A DNA stretch of 45,933 bases from Liquorilactobacillus capillatus DSM 19910 (GCF_001434915.1 NZ_AZEF01000021.1:1-45933); one strand, 5' to 3'. Positions 15,992-24,622 are shown, numbered from the stretch's first letter. Notes: a model not told the origin generated them from the letters alone. A program made the numbers and translations.

Positions 15992-17383
15992 TTATACAAG
16001 ATTACCTATTTTTTCTGAGCTATGTTGATGAATTAATTTTTCTTTTGAGAAAAGCTCTTTAATTTTACATTGGCTCAACAACTTGTTGGCTTTCAAAATT
16101 TCCTTAACTGAAATATTTTTAGCAATAGCCTCCTTAACTAGTCTAGTCGTTTTTTCATATCCTAAGTAAGGTGTCAGAACAGTTGCTGCTGCAATTGAAT
16201 TTTCAATATCAGCAGCACATTTTTCCTCATTTGCTTTAAGTCCATTTAAACAGTTGCTCGTTAATGTTTTAATAGCTCCTGTTAGATGCTCTTCGCTTTC
16301 CAAAAGCCGTTTAAATATTATGGGTTCAAATGCATTGAGCTCTAATTGGCCTGCTTCCGCTGCAAGCGTGACCGTAACATCATTTCCCATCACTTCAAAT
16401 GCAACCTGATTAACAACCTCTGGAATAACAGGGTTGATCTTACCTGGCATAATTGAAGAACCAGCTTGCTTCTTAGGTAAACTAATTTCATTAAAACCTG
16501 CTCTGGGTCCGCTAGCAAGCATCCGTAAATCATTACTTGTTTTTGATAGATCAACCGCGAGACTCTTTAGTGCCCCTGAAAATTCAACAAAGACATCACA
16601 GTTTTGTGTCGCATCGATTAGGTCAGGTGCGAGTTGCAGTTGTAGATCTGTTTCACGATTTAATAAGGGAACTATTTTTTGCTGATAAAGTTCACTTGCG
16701 TTTATTCCTGTCCCAATAGCTGTTCCACCAAGGTTTACATAGTTAAGTCCCTGGGCTGCGTGCTCTATTCTTTTAAGATCACGTTTAAATAACGCATAAT
16801 ATGCGTGGAAAGAACGACCTAAAGTTGTTGGAACCGCATCTTGTAATTGAGTTCTAGCAACCTTAAGAGTGTTACTAAACTCGAATGCTTTTTTCAACAT
16901 CACTTCTATCATGTCCGTTAATGCTGACAGAAGCCCTGGAAGTAGCTTCAGCATTGCCATTTTACCAGCCGTTGGAAAAGTATCGTTGGTTGACTGCGCC
17001 TGGTTAACATCATCATTGGGATGTATCAGTTGTTTATGTGTCCTTTGATTCGCAAGATGCGCAATTACTTCATTAACACTCATATTAGAAGATGTACCAG
17101 CGCCACCTTGAATGGCTGGAACAATAAATGCTTCTGCGTTTTTTCCCTGCAACAATTCATAACAAGCTTCATTGATCGCTCTGGCTTTGACCGCTGATAA
17201 GGTTCCTGCAGCATAATTAGCCTGAGATGCAGCTTTCTTTATCTGGAGCAAGCTTTCTATAATTAATGTGTGTACCCTTTCAGCTGAAATAGGAAAGTTA
17301 CTCACCGCTCTTTTACTGTGAATACCGTACAATACATTATCTTCAAGTTCTAACTTGCCAATACAGTCCTCTTCAATTCTCAT
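15992..17383 (-). CDS. aspA: Aspartate ammonia-lyase (aspartase)
   Basis: This protein of about 463 residues belongs to the aspartase/fumarase superfamily and converts aspartate to fumarate and ammonia in the cytoplasm. The family signature loop GSSIMPGKINP is followed by VIPEVVNQVAFEVMGND. TQLQDAVPTTLG and NDDVNQAQSTNDTFPTA are the other conserved blocks and favour aspartase over class II fumarase. The frame is open to an ATG at 17419, but AGAGGGAG lies ten bases before the ATG at 17383, and family members normally begin MRIEEDC. It is a single-gene unit and may supply fumarate or ammonia. Confidence 0.9.
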   Translation of the reverse strand: MRIEEDCIGKLELEDNVLYGIHSKRAVSNFPISAERVHTLIIESLLQIKKAASQANYAAGTLSAVKARAINEACYELLQGKNAEAFIVPAIQGGAGTSSNMSVNEVIAHLANQRTHKQLIHPNDDVNQAQSTNDTFPTAGKMAMLKLLPGLLSALTDMIEVMLKKAFEFSNTLKVARTQLQDAVPTTLGRSFHAYYALFKRDLKRIEHAAQGLNYVNLGGTAIGTGINASELYQQKIVPLLNRETDLQLQLAPDLIDATQNCDVFVEFSGALKSLAVDLSKTSNDLRMLASGPRAGFNEISLPKKQAGSSIMPGKINPVIPEVVNQVAFEVMGNDVTVTLAAEAGQLELNAFEPIIFKRLLESEEHLTGAIKTLTSNCLNGLKANEEKCAADIENSIAAATVLTPYLGYEKTTRLVKEAIAKNISVKEILKANKLLSQCKIKELFSKEKLIHQHSSEKIGNLV

Positions 17384-17438
17384 TCTTTCAAACTCCCTCT
17401 GTGTTAGAATAACTATCATTGCCTTTAACTTATGTCCA

Positions 17439-17466
17439 AATATAAACTAAATAAAAGGTAAGTCAA
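17439..17466 (-). promoter_or_regulatory. Candidate aspA promoter
   Basis: On the minus strand TTGACT and TATATT are 16 bases apart, about 55 bases upstream of the preferred start. Confidence 0.5.
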
Positions 17467-17674
17467 CGGATGTAGACCAATTAGAAGGAATATATAGTTA
17501 CTGGGGTCTGGGACTAATGTTATCTAAAGAATAATTATATTATGTTTTCAGAAAAAGAAGTTATATTTTGTGGTTTAACTGCATTTAAGGACTCTATACA
17601 TTACCTAGTTCCTTTATTTCATATACTATTCAGCTACCTCCAACCTATTTTTTAAAGTAGACCAGTTAAACTAT

Positions 17675-17717
17675 AAAAAGCAAGTAATCTTATAACCTCA
17701 GATTACCTGCTTTTTTT
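17675..17717 (-). terminator. Intrinsic terminator of the oxoprolinase operon
   Basis: AAAAAGCA and GTAATCT pair with AGATTAC and TGCTTTTTTT around a nine-base loop, eight bases past the ycsG stop. It marks the end of the seven-gene operon. Confidence 0.9.
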
Positions 17718-17724
17718 ATGTTAC

Positions 17725-18966
17725 TTACAATAAACCAGCTATCGTCTTAAAACTAGCATACGCCATAAATAAGACAACGATCCATCCTGAATAGGTTAGC
17801 CATTTAGGATGCTTATAACTGCCGATTATTCGTTGGCTTTTACTTGCCAATAACAAAATGGTTAATGAGATCGGTAAGACAAAACCGTTAGCAGCACCCA
17901 CAAATACTAGTACTTTTGCTGGATTACCCACAAAATAAAAAATCAATGTTGAAATTAAAATAAAACCAATAACAAGGTGTTTACGGTATTTCTCATAGGA
18001 ATTAACTCCTTTACCCTTAACTGCATAATCCAAAAAAGAAGTTGAGGTAAAGGTGGAACCTAAGATCGAGGTCATCCCAGCTGTAAAAAGAAGAATTCCA
18101 AAGAACTTATAGCCGAAGTTTCCTGCCGCATATTTAAAAATAGACGCCGCTGGATTTGCTGGATCCAATTTGTAACCAGCAATAACTACTGACAGACCCG
18201 CTAAAAAGAGTAAAACACGTATTATAGAGGCGATTCCAATTCCTGTTAGAGCTCCTTCATTAACATACTTAATGTTTTCTTTTCCACGAACTCCACCTTC
18301 AATCAAACGATGACCACCAGAAAATGAGATATAACCACCGACAGTCCCACCAACAATCGTTACGATTGAATAAAAGTCGATCTTTGTTGGTGCAAAGGTG
18401 TGTTGAAGAGCTGTTTCATAAGGTACAGACATTACAAAAATAATATACACAAGGATAGCAACTTTAACAAATGCCAAAACCTGAACTGTTCGATCCATCA
18501 CTACTAAAGCATTCTTGACAATAAAAATAATTAGGGCTAATGCTGCAGCAATAACTGCTCCATTTTCCGGTGAGATACCGAAAAGAACATTGAGCCCTAA
18601 TCCGGCACCACCAACATTACCGATATTAAAGAAAAGGCCGCCAATTGCGACTAATGCCGATAAAACATAGCCCAATCCTGGGAAAACTTCATTTGCAATT
18701 GCTTGTGCTTTACGACCGCTGATGACGATTATACGCCAGACATTCATTTGGACAATAATATCAAAGATAATACAGATTAAGATTGCAAAACCAAAATTAG
18801 CGCCCATCTGTCCCGTAAAGGTTGCTGTTTGTGTGAGAAATCCTGGTCCTACAGCAGCCATAGCCATTAAAAAAGCTGCTCCCATAGCGGTACTACGCGG
18901 TGATCGACTCTTCTTAATTTTTATTTCTGAAGTGAGAGTGTTTTTCTTAGGCTGTTTAACCATCAT
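17725..18966 (-). CDS. ycsG: NRAMP-related YcsG transporter of the oxoprolinase operon
   Basis: This 413-residue membrane protein with about 11 helices is a distant NRAMP relative of the YcsG type. Near the start it reads AAVGPGFLTQTATFTGQ, at the place where metal-transporting NRAMPs have DPGN, so the metal ligands of that motif are absent. In Bacillus subtilis ycsG sits beside ycsF (pxpA), ycsI, kipI (pxpB) and kipA (pxpC), the same set as here. An organic substrate such as 5-oxoproline is therefore more plausible than a metal ion, though untested. GAAGGA precedes two adjacent ATG codons; either may be used. It is the last gene of the operon. Confidence 0.85.
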   Translation of the reverse strand: MMVKQPKKNTLTSEIKIKKSRSPRSTAMGAAFLMAMAAVGPGFLTQTATFTGQMGANFGFAILICIIFDIIVQMNVWRIIVISGRKAQAIANEVFPGLGYVLSALVAIGGLFFNIGNVGGAGLGLNVLFGISPENGAVIAAALALIIFIVKNALVVMDRTVQVLAFVKVAILVYIIFVMSVPYETALQHTFAPTKIDFYSIVTIVGGTVGGYISFSGGHRLIEGGVRGKENIKYVNEGALTGIGIASIIRVLLFLAGLSVVIAGYKLDPANPAASIFKYAAGNFGYKFFGILLFTAGMTSILGSTFTSTSFLDYAVKGKGVNSYEKYRKHLVIGFILISTLIFYFVGNPAKVLVFVGAANGFVLPISLTILLLASKSQRIIGSYKHPKWLTYSGWIVVLFMAYASFKTIAGLL

Positions 18967-18987
18967 TTTTCCTTCTTTCGTTTTAAC

Positions 18988-19737
18988 TTACCATGTTTTA
19001 ACCTGGATACCTTCTTTATTCAAAGCTGTTCGTAATTCTTTGACAATCGCCAATGCAGCTTGATTATCTCCATGAACACAAACCGAGTCAGGGGTCAGCG
19101 CCACTCTTTGACCATTAAGTGCTGTCACTGCCTGTTCTTCAACCATTTTAATAACACGTTGGGCGATCAATGTTGGATCAGTAATAACTGCATACGGCTT
19201 TGTCCGTGCTACAAGTGTCCCGTTAGGTTCATAATTACGATCGCCAAAAACCTCTTGCACATAAGGAAGACCAACTTCTTGAGCTGCACTAATCAATTCA
19301 CTACCCGCTAATCCATACAGGGGTAGCTCCGAGTCAACACTTTTAATGCCGCGACAGATGGCTAATGCTAGGGCGTGATCCTGTGCTGCCGCGTTATAGA
19401 GTGCTCCGTGAGGTTTGACGTGATGCAATCTTTTTTCTTTAGTGAATGCTTCAAGTGCACCCACTTGATAAGTAATCATATGCTGCACCTCAGCTAGAGA
19501 CATGTTCATTCGTCGCCTACCAAATCCTTGCAAGTCAGCATAACCCGGATGAGCTCCAATGCCTATCCCAGCTTTTTCAGCCTTTTGAACTGTTTTTGCC
19601 ATTACATCAGGATCCCCCGCGTGAAAACCACAGGCAATATTGACGGAGGAGACGAGGTCAATAATTTCTGCGTCATTACCCAAGCTATATTGGCCAAAAC
19701 TCTCACCTAGATCACTATTCAAATCAACTCTTAACAC
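18988..19737 (-). CDS. pxpA: 5-oxoprolinase subunit A (LamB/YcsF family)
   Basis: This protein of about 249 residues is the A subunit of the bacterial ATP-dependent 5-oxoprolinase PxpABC, which opens 5-oxoproline to glutamate. Family blocks are VDLNSDLGESFGQ, NIACGFHAGDP, GAHPGYADLQGFGRR, KPHGALYN and GDRNYEPNGTLVART, all intact. The frame is open to an ATG at 19755. The GTG at 19737 is preferred because GAGAGGG precedes it by about five bases and the product then starts MLRVDLNSDLGES like other members. It follows ycsI by 23 bases. Confidence 0.92.
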   Translation of the reverse strand: MLRVDLNSDLGESFGQYSLGNDAEIIDLVSSVNIACGFHAGDPDVMAKTVQKAEKAGIGIGAHPGYADLQGFGRRRMNMSLAEVQHMITYQVGALEAFTKEKRLHHVKPHGALYNAAAQDHALALAICRGIKSVDSELPLYGLAGSELISAAQEVGLPYVQEVFGDRNYEPNGTLVARTKPYAVITDPTLIAQRVIKMVEEQAVTALNGQRVALTPDSVCVHGDNQAALAIVKELRTALNKEGIQVKTW

Positions 19738-19760
19738 GATACCCTCTCCATTCATATAAA

Positions 19761-20552
19761 TTAATACTTAAGTTCACTATTCTTGATATCAGTAACAAGC
19801 ATATGTCCTGGTGCATGTGTAATCACAAAATCTGTTTTAATCTGCATAATGACATTTTGAGGTGTTACCCCACAAGGCCAAAAGACTGGTACTTCACCCG
19901 GCTTAATGGCAACCGCCTCACCATAATCTGGCTTTTGTAGATTCTTTATACCAATCCGTTCTGGGTTGCCAATTTGAATTGGAGCACCATGAACCCTAGG
20001 CATTGCAGCCGTTACCTTAACAGCTTTAATAACCTGCTCTTCTGGAATAGGACGCATGCTAACAACCATATTTCCATGAAAGATGCCAGCTTCTTTCAGC
20101 GGAATGTTTGTATTAAACATTGGGACATTAGTGTGTTGCGTAATATTACGAACCTCGATTCCAGCTGTTATTAACTCTGCCTCAAAGGAAAAACTGCATC
20201 CCAGTAAAAAACTAATTAAATCTTTACGCCAAAAATCAGCGATACTCGTCGTCTCCTCTGCAACTTCACCCTTACGATAAATACGATACTTAGGGAAATC
20301 ATTTGCCAAATCGACATCTGTTCCAAAATCTTTTAACTTACGACTGCCTACATCACTAACTTCCAAAACAGGACATGGCGCTGGATTACGTTGCGTAAAC
20401 AGCAAAAAGTCATAAGCAAGTTCTCGTGGTATGATGACTAGATTAGCTTGTGTATAACCAGCAGCAAGTCCACTTGTTTGCCCGGAATAATCACCTTTAC
20501 GGATCAGATGCCTTAGCTCAAGTGGTGTATAATCCTTTAATGCTTTTGGCAT
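19761..20552 (-). CDS. ycsI: DUF1445 / YcsI-type protein (UPF0317, D-glutamate cyclase-like)
   Basis: This protein of about 263 residues belongs to the DUF1445 family, often labelled putative hydro-lyase. Recognisable segments are LVIIPRELAYDFLLFTQRNP, NVPMFNTNIP, MVVSMRPIP and THAPGHMLVTD. The same domain forms part of mitochondrial D-glutamate cyclase, which interconverts D-glutamate and 5-oxo-D-proline, and it is regularly linked to pxp genes. A role in 5-oxoproline or D-glutamate chemistry is therefore reasonable but unproven. AGAGAGG lies nine bases before the ATG at 20552. An ATG three codons earlier lies too close to that site. It follows accC by 18 bases. Confidence 0.87.
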   Translation of the reverse strand: MPKALKDYTPLELRHLIRKGDYSGQTSGLAAGYTQANLVIIPRELAYDFLLFTQRNPAPCPVLEVSDVGSRKLKDFGTDVDLANDFPKYRIYRKGEVAEETTSIADFWRKDLISFLLGCSFSFEAELITAGIEVRNITQHTNVPMFNTNIPLKEAGIFHGNMVVSMRPIPEEQVIKAVKVTAAMPRVHGAPIQIGNPERIGIKNLQKPDYGEAVAIKPGEVPVFWPCGVTPQNVIMQIKTDFVITHAPGHMLVTDIKNSELKY

Positions 20553-20570
20553 TTTCTTCATCCTCTCTTC

Positions 20571-21890
20571 TTAAATTCCTTTTGTTAGTTTTTCCAACCA
20601 GTTAACATCAATTTTATTGGCAAGATAGAGTGGTTCTTCTAATAATTGCGCTAAAAAATCAAGATTAGTTTGAATACCACTGATAACCGTTTCATCCAAT
20701 GCTGTTTTCATTAACGCGATTGCATTTTGCCGATTATGACCATAGACAATAATTTTAGCAATCATCGCATCATAATTTGGTGGCACTTGATAACCTTGGT
20801 ATAAGGCAGTATCGACTCGCACACCATAACCACTGGGTAAGTGAAGTGCTGTTATTTTTCCAGCACCTCTTGCATTAACGCGGCATTCTAGCGCAAACCC
20901 TCGACTTTGAATATCTATTTGCTGCATCGCTAACTTTTCTCCTAAGGCTATTCTCAGTTGTAGCTCTACGAGATTGGTATCAGTAACCAACTCAGTTATC
21001 GGATGTTCTACCTGAATACGTGTATTCATCTCCATAAAATAAAACTTACCTGGGCTATCTAAAAGGAACTCCATCGTCCCTGCACCTTCATAGTTAATTT
21101 CTTTAGCGGCTTTAACTGAAACTTCCAACATTTTTTGCTTAGTTGCATCATCAACTATTAGTGCCGGTGCCTCTTCCATTACCTTTTGGTGATTAAGCTG
21201 CATTGTACAATCACGTTCTCTCAAACCGATAACATTACCAAACTGGTCAGCCATCAACTGAATCTCAATATGTCGGGGATGCCGTAAATACTTTTCAAGA
21301 TACATCTCATTATTACTAAAGGCGTGTTGCGCTTCTTGCTGAGCGAGCGTAAATTCCTGCGTGAACTCCTCTTTTTTATTAATAACCCGCATCCCTTTAC
21401 CACCGCCACCCGCACTTGCTTTTAACATTACTGGAAATCCAATTTTAGCAGCATAGTTTAAGCCATCCTCTACAGTTACAAAACCTTTTGGGCTACCAGG
21501 AACAATAGGGACTCCCGCTTCCTTCATTGTCTGACGTGCAGTTGCTTTTTCACCCATGATAGCTATTACTTGAGAACTCGGACCAATAAATTTAAGACCG
21601 TTTTGTTCGCACTTATTCGCGAAATCTGCATTTTCAGATAAAAAACCGTATCCTGGATGGACTAGATCGGCTTTTGTCATTTTAGCTGCTTCAATAAGGT
21701 TATCCTGGTTTAAATAACTTTTAACTGGTGTAGGTGGACCGATACAAACAGCTTCATCTGCCAGTTGGACATGCAGTGCTTCTCTATCTGCGGTTGAATA
21801 AACTGCCACTGTTGCTAGCCCTAAAGTATGACATGCACGAATTATCCGGACTGCGATTTCACCCCTATTAGCAATTAATACTTTGCTCAC
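20571..21890 (-). CDS. accC: Biotin carboxylase subunit (AccC-like) within the oxoprolinase operon
   Basis: This protein of about 439 residues is an ATP-grasp biotin carboxylase that carboxylates the biotin of the carrier protein. It shows KVLIANRGEIAVRIIRAC at the N-terminus, the glycine-rich ATP loop KASAGGGGKGMR, ERDCTMQLNHQKVMEEAP (the Gln, His and Lys of the active site kept) and FMEMNTRIQVEHPITE. The loop after CRVNA is about seven residues shorter than in Escherichia coli AccC. From memory a short loop also occurs in other lactobacillar AccC proteins. The start is a GTG at 21890 after GAGGTGATAAC, ten bases past the accB stop. No separate carboxyltransferase accA/accD is nearby. Confidence 0.9.
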   Translation of the reverse strand: MSKVLIANRGEIAVRIIRACHTLGLATVAVYSTADREALHVQLADEAVCIGPPTPVKSYLNQDNLIEAAKMTKADLVHPGYGFLSENADFANKCEQNGLKFIGPSSQVIAIMGEKATARQTMKEAGVPIVPGSPKGFVTVEDGLNYAAKIGFPVMLKASAGGGGKGMRVINKKEEFTQEFTLAQQEAQHAFSNNEMYLEKYLRHPRHIEIQLMADQFGNVIGLRERDCTMQLNHQKVMEEAPALIVDDATKQKMLEVSVKAAKEINYEGAGTMEFLLDSPGKFYFMEMNTRIQVEHPITELVTDTNLVELQLRIALGEKLAMQQIDIQSRGFALECRVNARGAGKITALHLPSGYGVRVDTALYQGYQVPPNYDAMIAKIIVYGHNRQNAIALMKTALDETVISGIQTNLDFLAQLLEEPLYLANKIDVNWLEKLTKGI

Positions 21891-21900
21891 CGTTATCACC

Positions 21901-22329
21901 TCATTCTTCCAATTCAAAAAGCGGCTGGTCATATTCAACAACTGTTTCATCTGCGACTAGAACTTTTTTAATAGTTCCAGTAGTCGTTGCTGTTACTTCA
22001 TTCATCATTTTCATTGCTTCAATAAGTGCAAGTGTCTGCCCCTTTTGGACATGGTCACCCACTTGGACAAATACCGGTTTTCTTGGTTCAGGTGCAAGAT
22101 ACACCGTTCCAACCAACGGAGCATTTATAATTGTTTCAGTTTTAAGAGATACTGTTGTTTGAGAACTAGTCGGTTTAGAAGAAACGGGTTCAACTGGTTT
22201 GATCCCTAATGTAGTCGTATCTGACTGTCTTTCTAAAATAATTCGAAGATCTTTTTCTGCTAGTTCTAATTTTCCGAGATTAGATTGACCAAATAATTTA
22301 ATCAGACTCTCTAATTTTGTAATCTCCAT
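21901..22329 (-). CDS. accB: Biotin carboxyl carrier protein (AccB-like) within the oxoprolinase operon
   Basis: This 142-residue carrier has an N-terminal helical region, a Pro/Ser/Thr-rich linker (about 45-65) and a C-terminal biotinyl domain. The biotin lysine is Lys107 in IEAMKMMNEV. The segment PLVGTVYLAPEPRKPVFVQVGD, with its inserted thumb-like loop, matches AccB of acetyl-CoA carboxylase. GGGAGG precedes the ATG by about nine bases. It lies 15 bases after pxpC and ten before accC, so it is part of the oxoprolinase operon. It may serve a dedicated carboxylase made with AccC and PxpB/PxpC, or it may be a housekeeping subunit. Confidence 0.92.
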   Translation of the reverse strand: MEITKLESLIKLFGQSNLGKLELAEKDLRIILERQSDTTTLGIKPVEPVSSKPTSSQTTVSLKTETIINAPLVGTVYLAPEPRKPVFVQVGDHVQKGQTLALIEAMKMMNEVTATTTGTIKKVLVADETVVEYDQPLFELEE

Positions 22330-22344
22330 CAGATATACCTCCCG

Positions 22345-23370
22345 CTATTTTTCCTTATTCAATAAATATTCTATCTTTTGTGCTGTCTTACGTGCTGGTC
22401 CTAATGGATACTGATAACGTTTTTGTTTTAAAAACTGTTTGAACTCTTTTAAGCGCGCATACTGACCGCGTACTGCTGTCACCGCTTCATCTAGGGAAAT
22501 AAGTTTAAAATACATTTCCTTTTTGCTATCAAGTTGTACAAATTTTCCAAGATCAGCCATGATAACCGTTGCTATTACCGGATATCCACCAGTTGTTTGT
22601 CTATCAGCCAAAAGTACAATTGGCAGCCCTTCACGTGTAATTTGAATGTTACCTAGAATCGTTCCTTCTGAAAGCATATTATTTCTGGGCACGGGAAGCT
22701 TGGGACCTTGCAAGCGGTATCCCATCCGGTCAGCTTGCTGTGAGATAGAAAAATGACCTTCTAGAAACAGTTTCTGGGCATCCGGACTGAAGGCACCCCA
22801 TTGTGGTCCTTTTAAGACCCTGATCATAACTTGCTCTTGTTTGACCACTTCTTTTTCAGAAGTAAACTCGCGAAAATACAGACTAGGTAACACCAAACAT
22901 TCATGTACGGGAAGATGATCACCCTCACGTAAGATCCGGCCCGCTAAACCACCTAACTTAAGTCTCGTAGTTGTGGAACGACTTGCTAAAACTGGTGTTG
23001 TTAAAAGACCGCCGCCGGCAACTGCTAGATAGCCATATCGACCCGAAATCATCGCTTCAAATGAAAGAGTTTGCCCTTTTTGAACTTTATAAACCTTATT
23101 TAACATTAACGGCTGTCCGTCTAATACTGGTTGTGACTTACTTCCTGTAATTGCAATAAAAGTCGTACATAGAAATCTAAGCTTAGGTCCACGAAAGCAA
23201 AATTCCAGTGCAGCAGCTTTTTCGTCATTATCAACTAACAGGTTAGCAAGGCAATAAGCCAGCATATCAACTGCCCCTGAGACAGGAACACCTTCTGCTT
23301 GGTAATGTGGTCTACCAAGATCTTGAATTGTTGTTGCTAGACCTGCATCTAATATCTCTATTGTCTTCAC
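22345..23370 (-). CDS. pxpC: 5-oxoprolinase subunit C (KipA / AHS2 family)
   Basis: This 341-residue protein is the C subunit of PxpABC and belongs to the allophanate hydrolase subunit 2 (KipA) family. That domain also forms half of the carboxyltransferase part of urea carboxylase. Family blocks are LDAGLATTIQDLGRP, GVPVSGAVDMLAYCLANLLV, FIAITGS, GRYGYLAVAGG and the late TTGGYPVIATVI. The start is GTG at 23370, eight bases after GGGAGA. It follows pxpB by 17 bases. Older labels such as sporulation kinase inhibitor partner do not apply to a lactobacillus. Confidence 0.92.
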   Translation of the reverse strand: MKTIEILDAGLATTIQDLGRPHYQAEGVPVSGAVDMLAYCLANLLVDNDEKAAALEFCFRGPKLRFLCTTFIAITGSKSQPVLDGQPLMLNKVYKVQKGQTLSFEAMISGRYGYLAVAGGGLLTTPVLASRSTTTRLKLGGLAGRILREGDHLPVHECLVLPSLYFREFTSEKEVVKQEQVMIRVLKGPQWGAFSPDAQKLFLEGHFSISQQADRMGYRLQGPKLPVPRNNMLSEGTILGNIQITREGLPIVLLADRQTTGGYPVIATVIMADLGKFVQLDSKKEMYFKLISLDEAVTAVRGQYARLKEFKQFLKQKRYQYPLGPARKTAQKIEYLLNKEK

Positions 23371-23387
23371 AAAAATCGTCTCCCTGC

Positions 23388-24107
23388 CTAATTTAATTCC
23401 TTTAACTCATACATTCCCGCAGCAGCAAGTTTTTGAATATAGTAATAATCCGTTTTTGAAATAGCTTTAAACTTGATATACTCTCCAGCATAATATTGCG
23501 GTTCAGGATGTTTGGGATCATATAATCTTACAGGCGTTCGACCTAACAACCGCCATCCCCCAGGTGCTTCAATAGGATACATTCCAGTTTGTTTTCCCGC
23601 TACAGCAACACTACCCGCAGGAACTTTGGCACGCGGATTCTTTAGCCGCGGCATCGCAATTGGGTCTGCTACAGATCCCATATATGCAAAACCTGGCATA
23701 AAACCCATCATGTAAATAAGATAAGGACTGCTTGTATGCATTTGGATCAACTCGTCAAAAGTAATACAGCCATGTTCAATTACTGCCTTTAAATCTAGTC
23801 CAAACTCTTCGTCATAACAAACCGGAACCTCGATGATACGCCGTCTTTCTGCACTTGTAAGTAATGAGTGGTTTTTGATGATCTGTGTAATTTTAGTGGT
23901 CAACTTCAAAAAATCTGTTTGAAAAATATCAAAGTTAATTGTTAATGTGTGGTAAGCAGGAATAACTGCGATAATACCTAACTCAGTTTTTATTAAAACA
24001 TCTGCTAACGAATGAATTAAACGATTTTCACGTGCATCAATTACTTCGTCAAAAACAATGTTTAACGACTGTTCACCGACTGGTACAAATTGATAGTTAT
24101 AACCCAA
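23388..24107 (-). CDS. pxpB: 5-oxoprolinase subunit B (KipI / AHS1 family)
   Basis: This 239-residue protein is the B subunit of PxpABC, of the allophanate hydrolase subunit 1 (KipI) family. Key segments are MGFMPGFAYMG, MPRLKNPRAKVPAGSVAVAG and QTGMYPIEAPGGWRLLGRTP, the last being the family hallmark. It forms a complex with PxpC and supplies part of the lactam-activating site. It is the first gene of the operon and starts with TTG at 24107, with AAGGGG nine bases upstream. A 515-base upstream region carries its promoter. Confidence 0.92.
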   Translation of the reverse strand: MGYNYQFVPVGEQSLNIVFDEVIDARENRLIHSLADVLIKTELGIIAVIPAYHTLTINFDIFQTDFLKLTTKITQIIKNHSLLTSAERRRIIEVPVCYDEEFGLDLKAVIEHGCITFDELIQMHTSSPYLIYMMGFMPGFAYMGSVADPIAMPRLKNPRAKVPAGSVAVAGKQTGMYPIEAPGGWRLLGRTPVRLYDPKHPEPQYYAGEYIKFKAISKTDYYYIQKLAAAGMYELKELN

Positions 24108-24162
24108 CTTTATTCACCCCTTATCATAGAAAATTAAAACTAGATTAAAATATAATATTCAT

Positions 24163-24195
24163 ATTCTACACGTAAAAATAAAGTGTTGTCTACAC
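24163..24195 (-). promoter_or_regulatory. Candidate promoter of the pxp operon with overlapping palindrome
   Basis: On the minus strand TAGACA and TAGAAT are 18 bases apart. The -35 lies inside the near-palindrome GTGTAGACAACAC (24183-24195). An unknown regulator could bind there. Confidence 0.4.
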
Positions 24196-24497
24196 TGTGA
24201 AAAAATTATCTTGTTTTTTGTACTTTCTAGTGAGCGTTTACTTGACGCTACTTTAGCTGTTTATTTTGTTTTGCTTATTTTTAAGACTACTTTTATTTCT
24301 TTTCAAATTAAATATCCCCTTTTTGGTTATTTTTAAATAGTTTAAGTTACGCCCATTTATTACTAATCATTTTTTAATAAAAGGTAGTATTATTTCAGGC
24401 CTTTTACCTCTGATGAAAAAGCGTTTTATCTTCCAGAGAGAGATAGCATTTAAACTACCGTTTTAGCCATGTTCTCTTTTGATAGCTAAAAAAGGCC

Positions 24498-24533
24498 AAA
24501 AAAAGATCCGAGACTTTTATCCCGAATCTTTTT
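24498..24533 (-). terminator. Intrinsic terminator of the glycerophosphodiesterase gene
   Basis: AAAAAGATTCGGG pairs with TCTCGGATCTTTTTTT on the minus strand, with a G-T pair and a short loop, about 90 bases past the stop. Confidence 0.75.
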
Positions 24534-24622
24534 GATTTAAACAAGTCGATCTCTAAAACAATTATTATCCTTACAATTCGTTGGCAAATAAGTTTCTGGT
24601 AAATACTCCATACTTTATTTTA

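Larger units (their letters stand above)
17384..17724. other. Intergenic stretch between ycsG and aspA
   Basis: It contains the aspA promoter (17439-17466) and the terminator of the oxoprolinase operon (17675-17717). I see nothing else recognisable in it. Confidence 0.5.
24108..24622. other. Regulatory stretch upstream of the oxoprolinase operon
   Basis: Besides the promoter (24163-24195) and the terminator of the next gene (24498-24533), the minus strand has the inverted repeat AGCGT-N7-ACGCT at roughly 24235-24252. No gene with a ribosome binding site is seen, and no kipR-like regulator gene is adjacent. Confidence 0.5.

Noticed and set aside
17725-18966. Manganese transporter MntH
   Set aside because: The DPGN metal motif is absent, and the gene order matches YcsG of oxoprolinase operons.
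22345-24107. KipI/KipA sporulation kinase inhibitor genes or allophanate hydrolase
   Set aside because: The operon contains pxpA and there is no amidase domain for allophanate. The 5-oxoprolinase assignment fits the gene set better.
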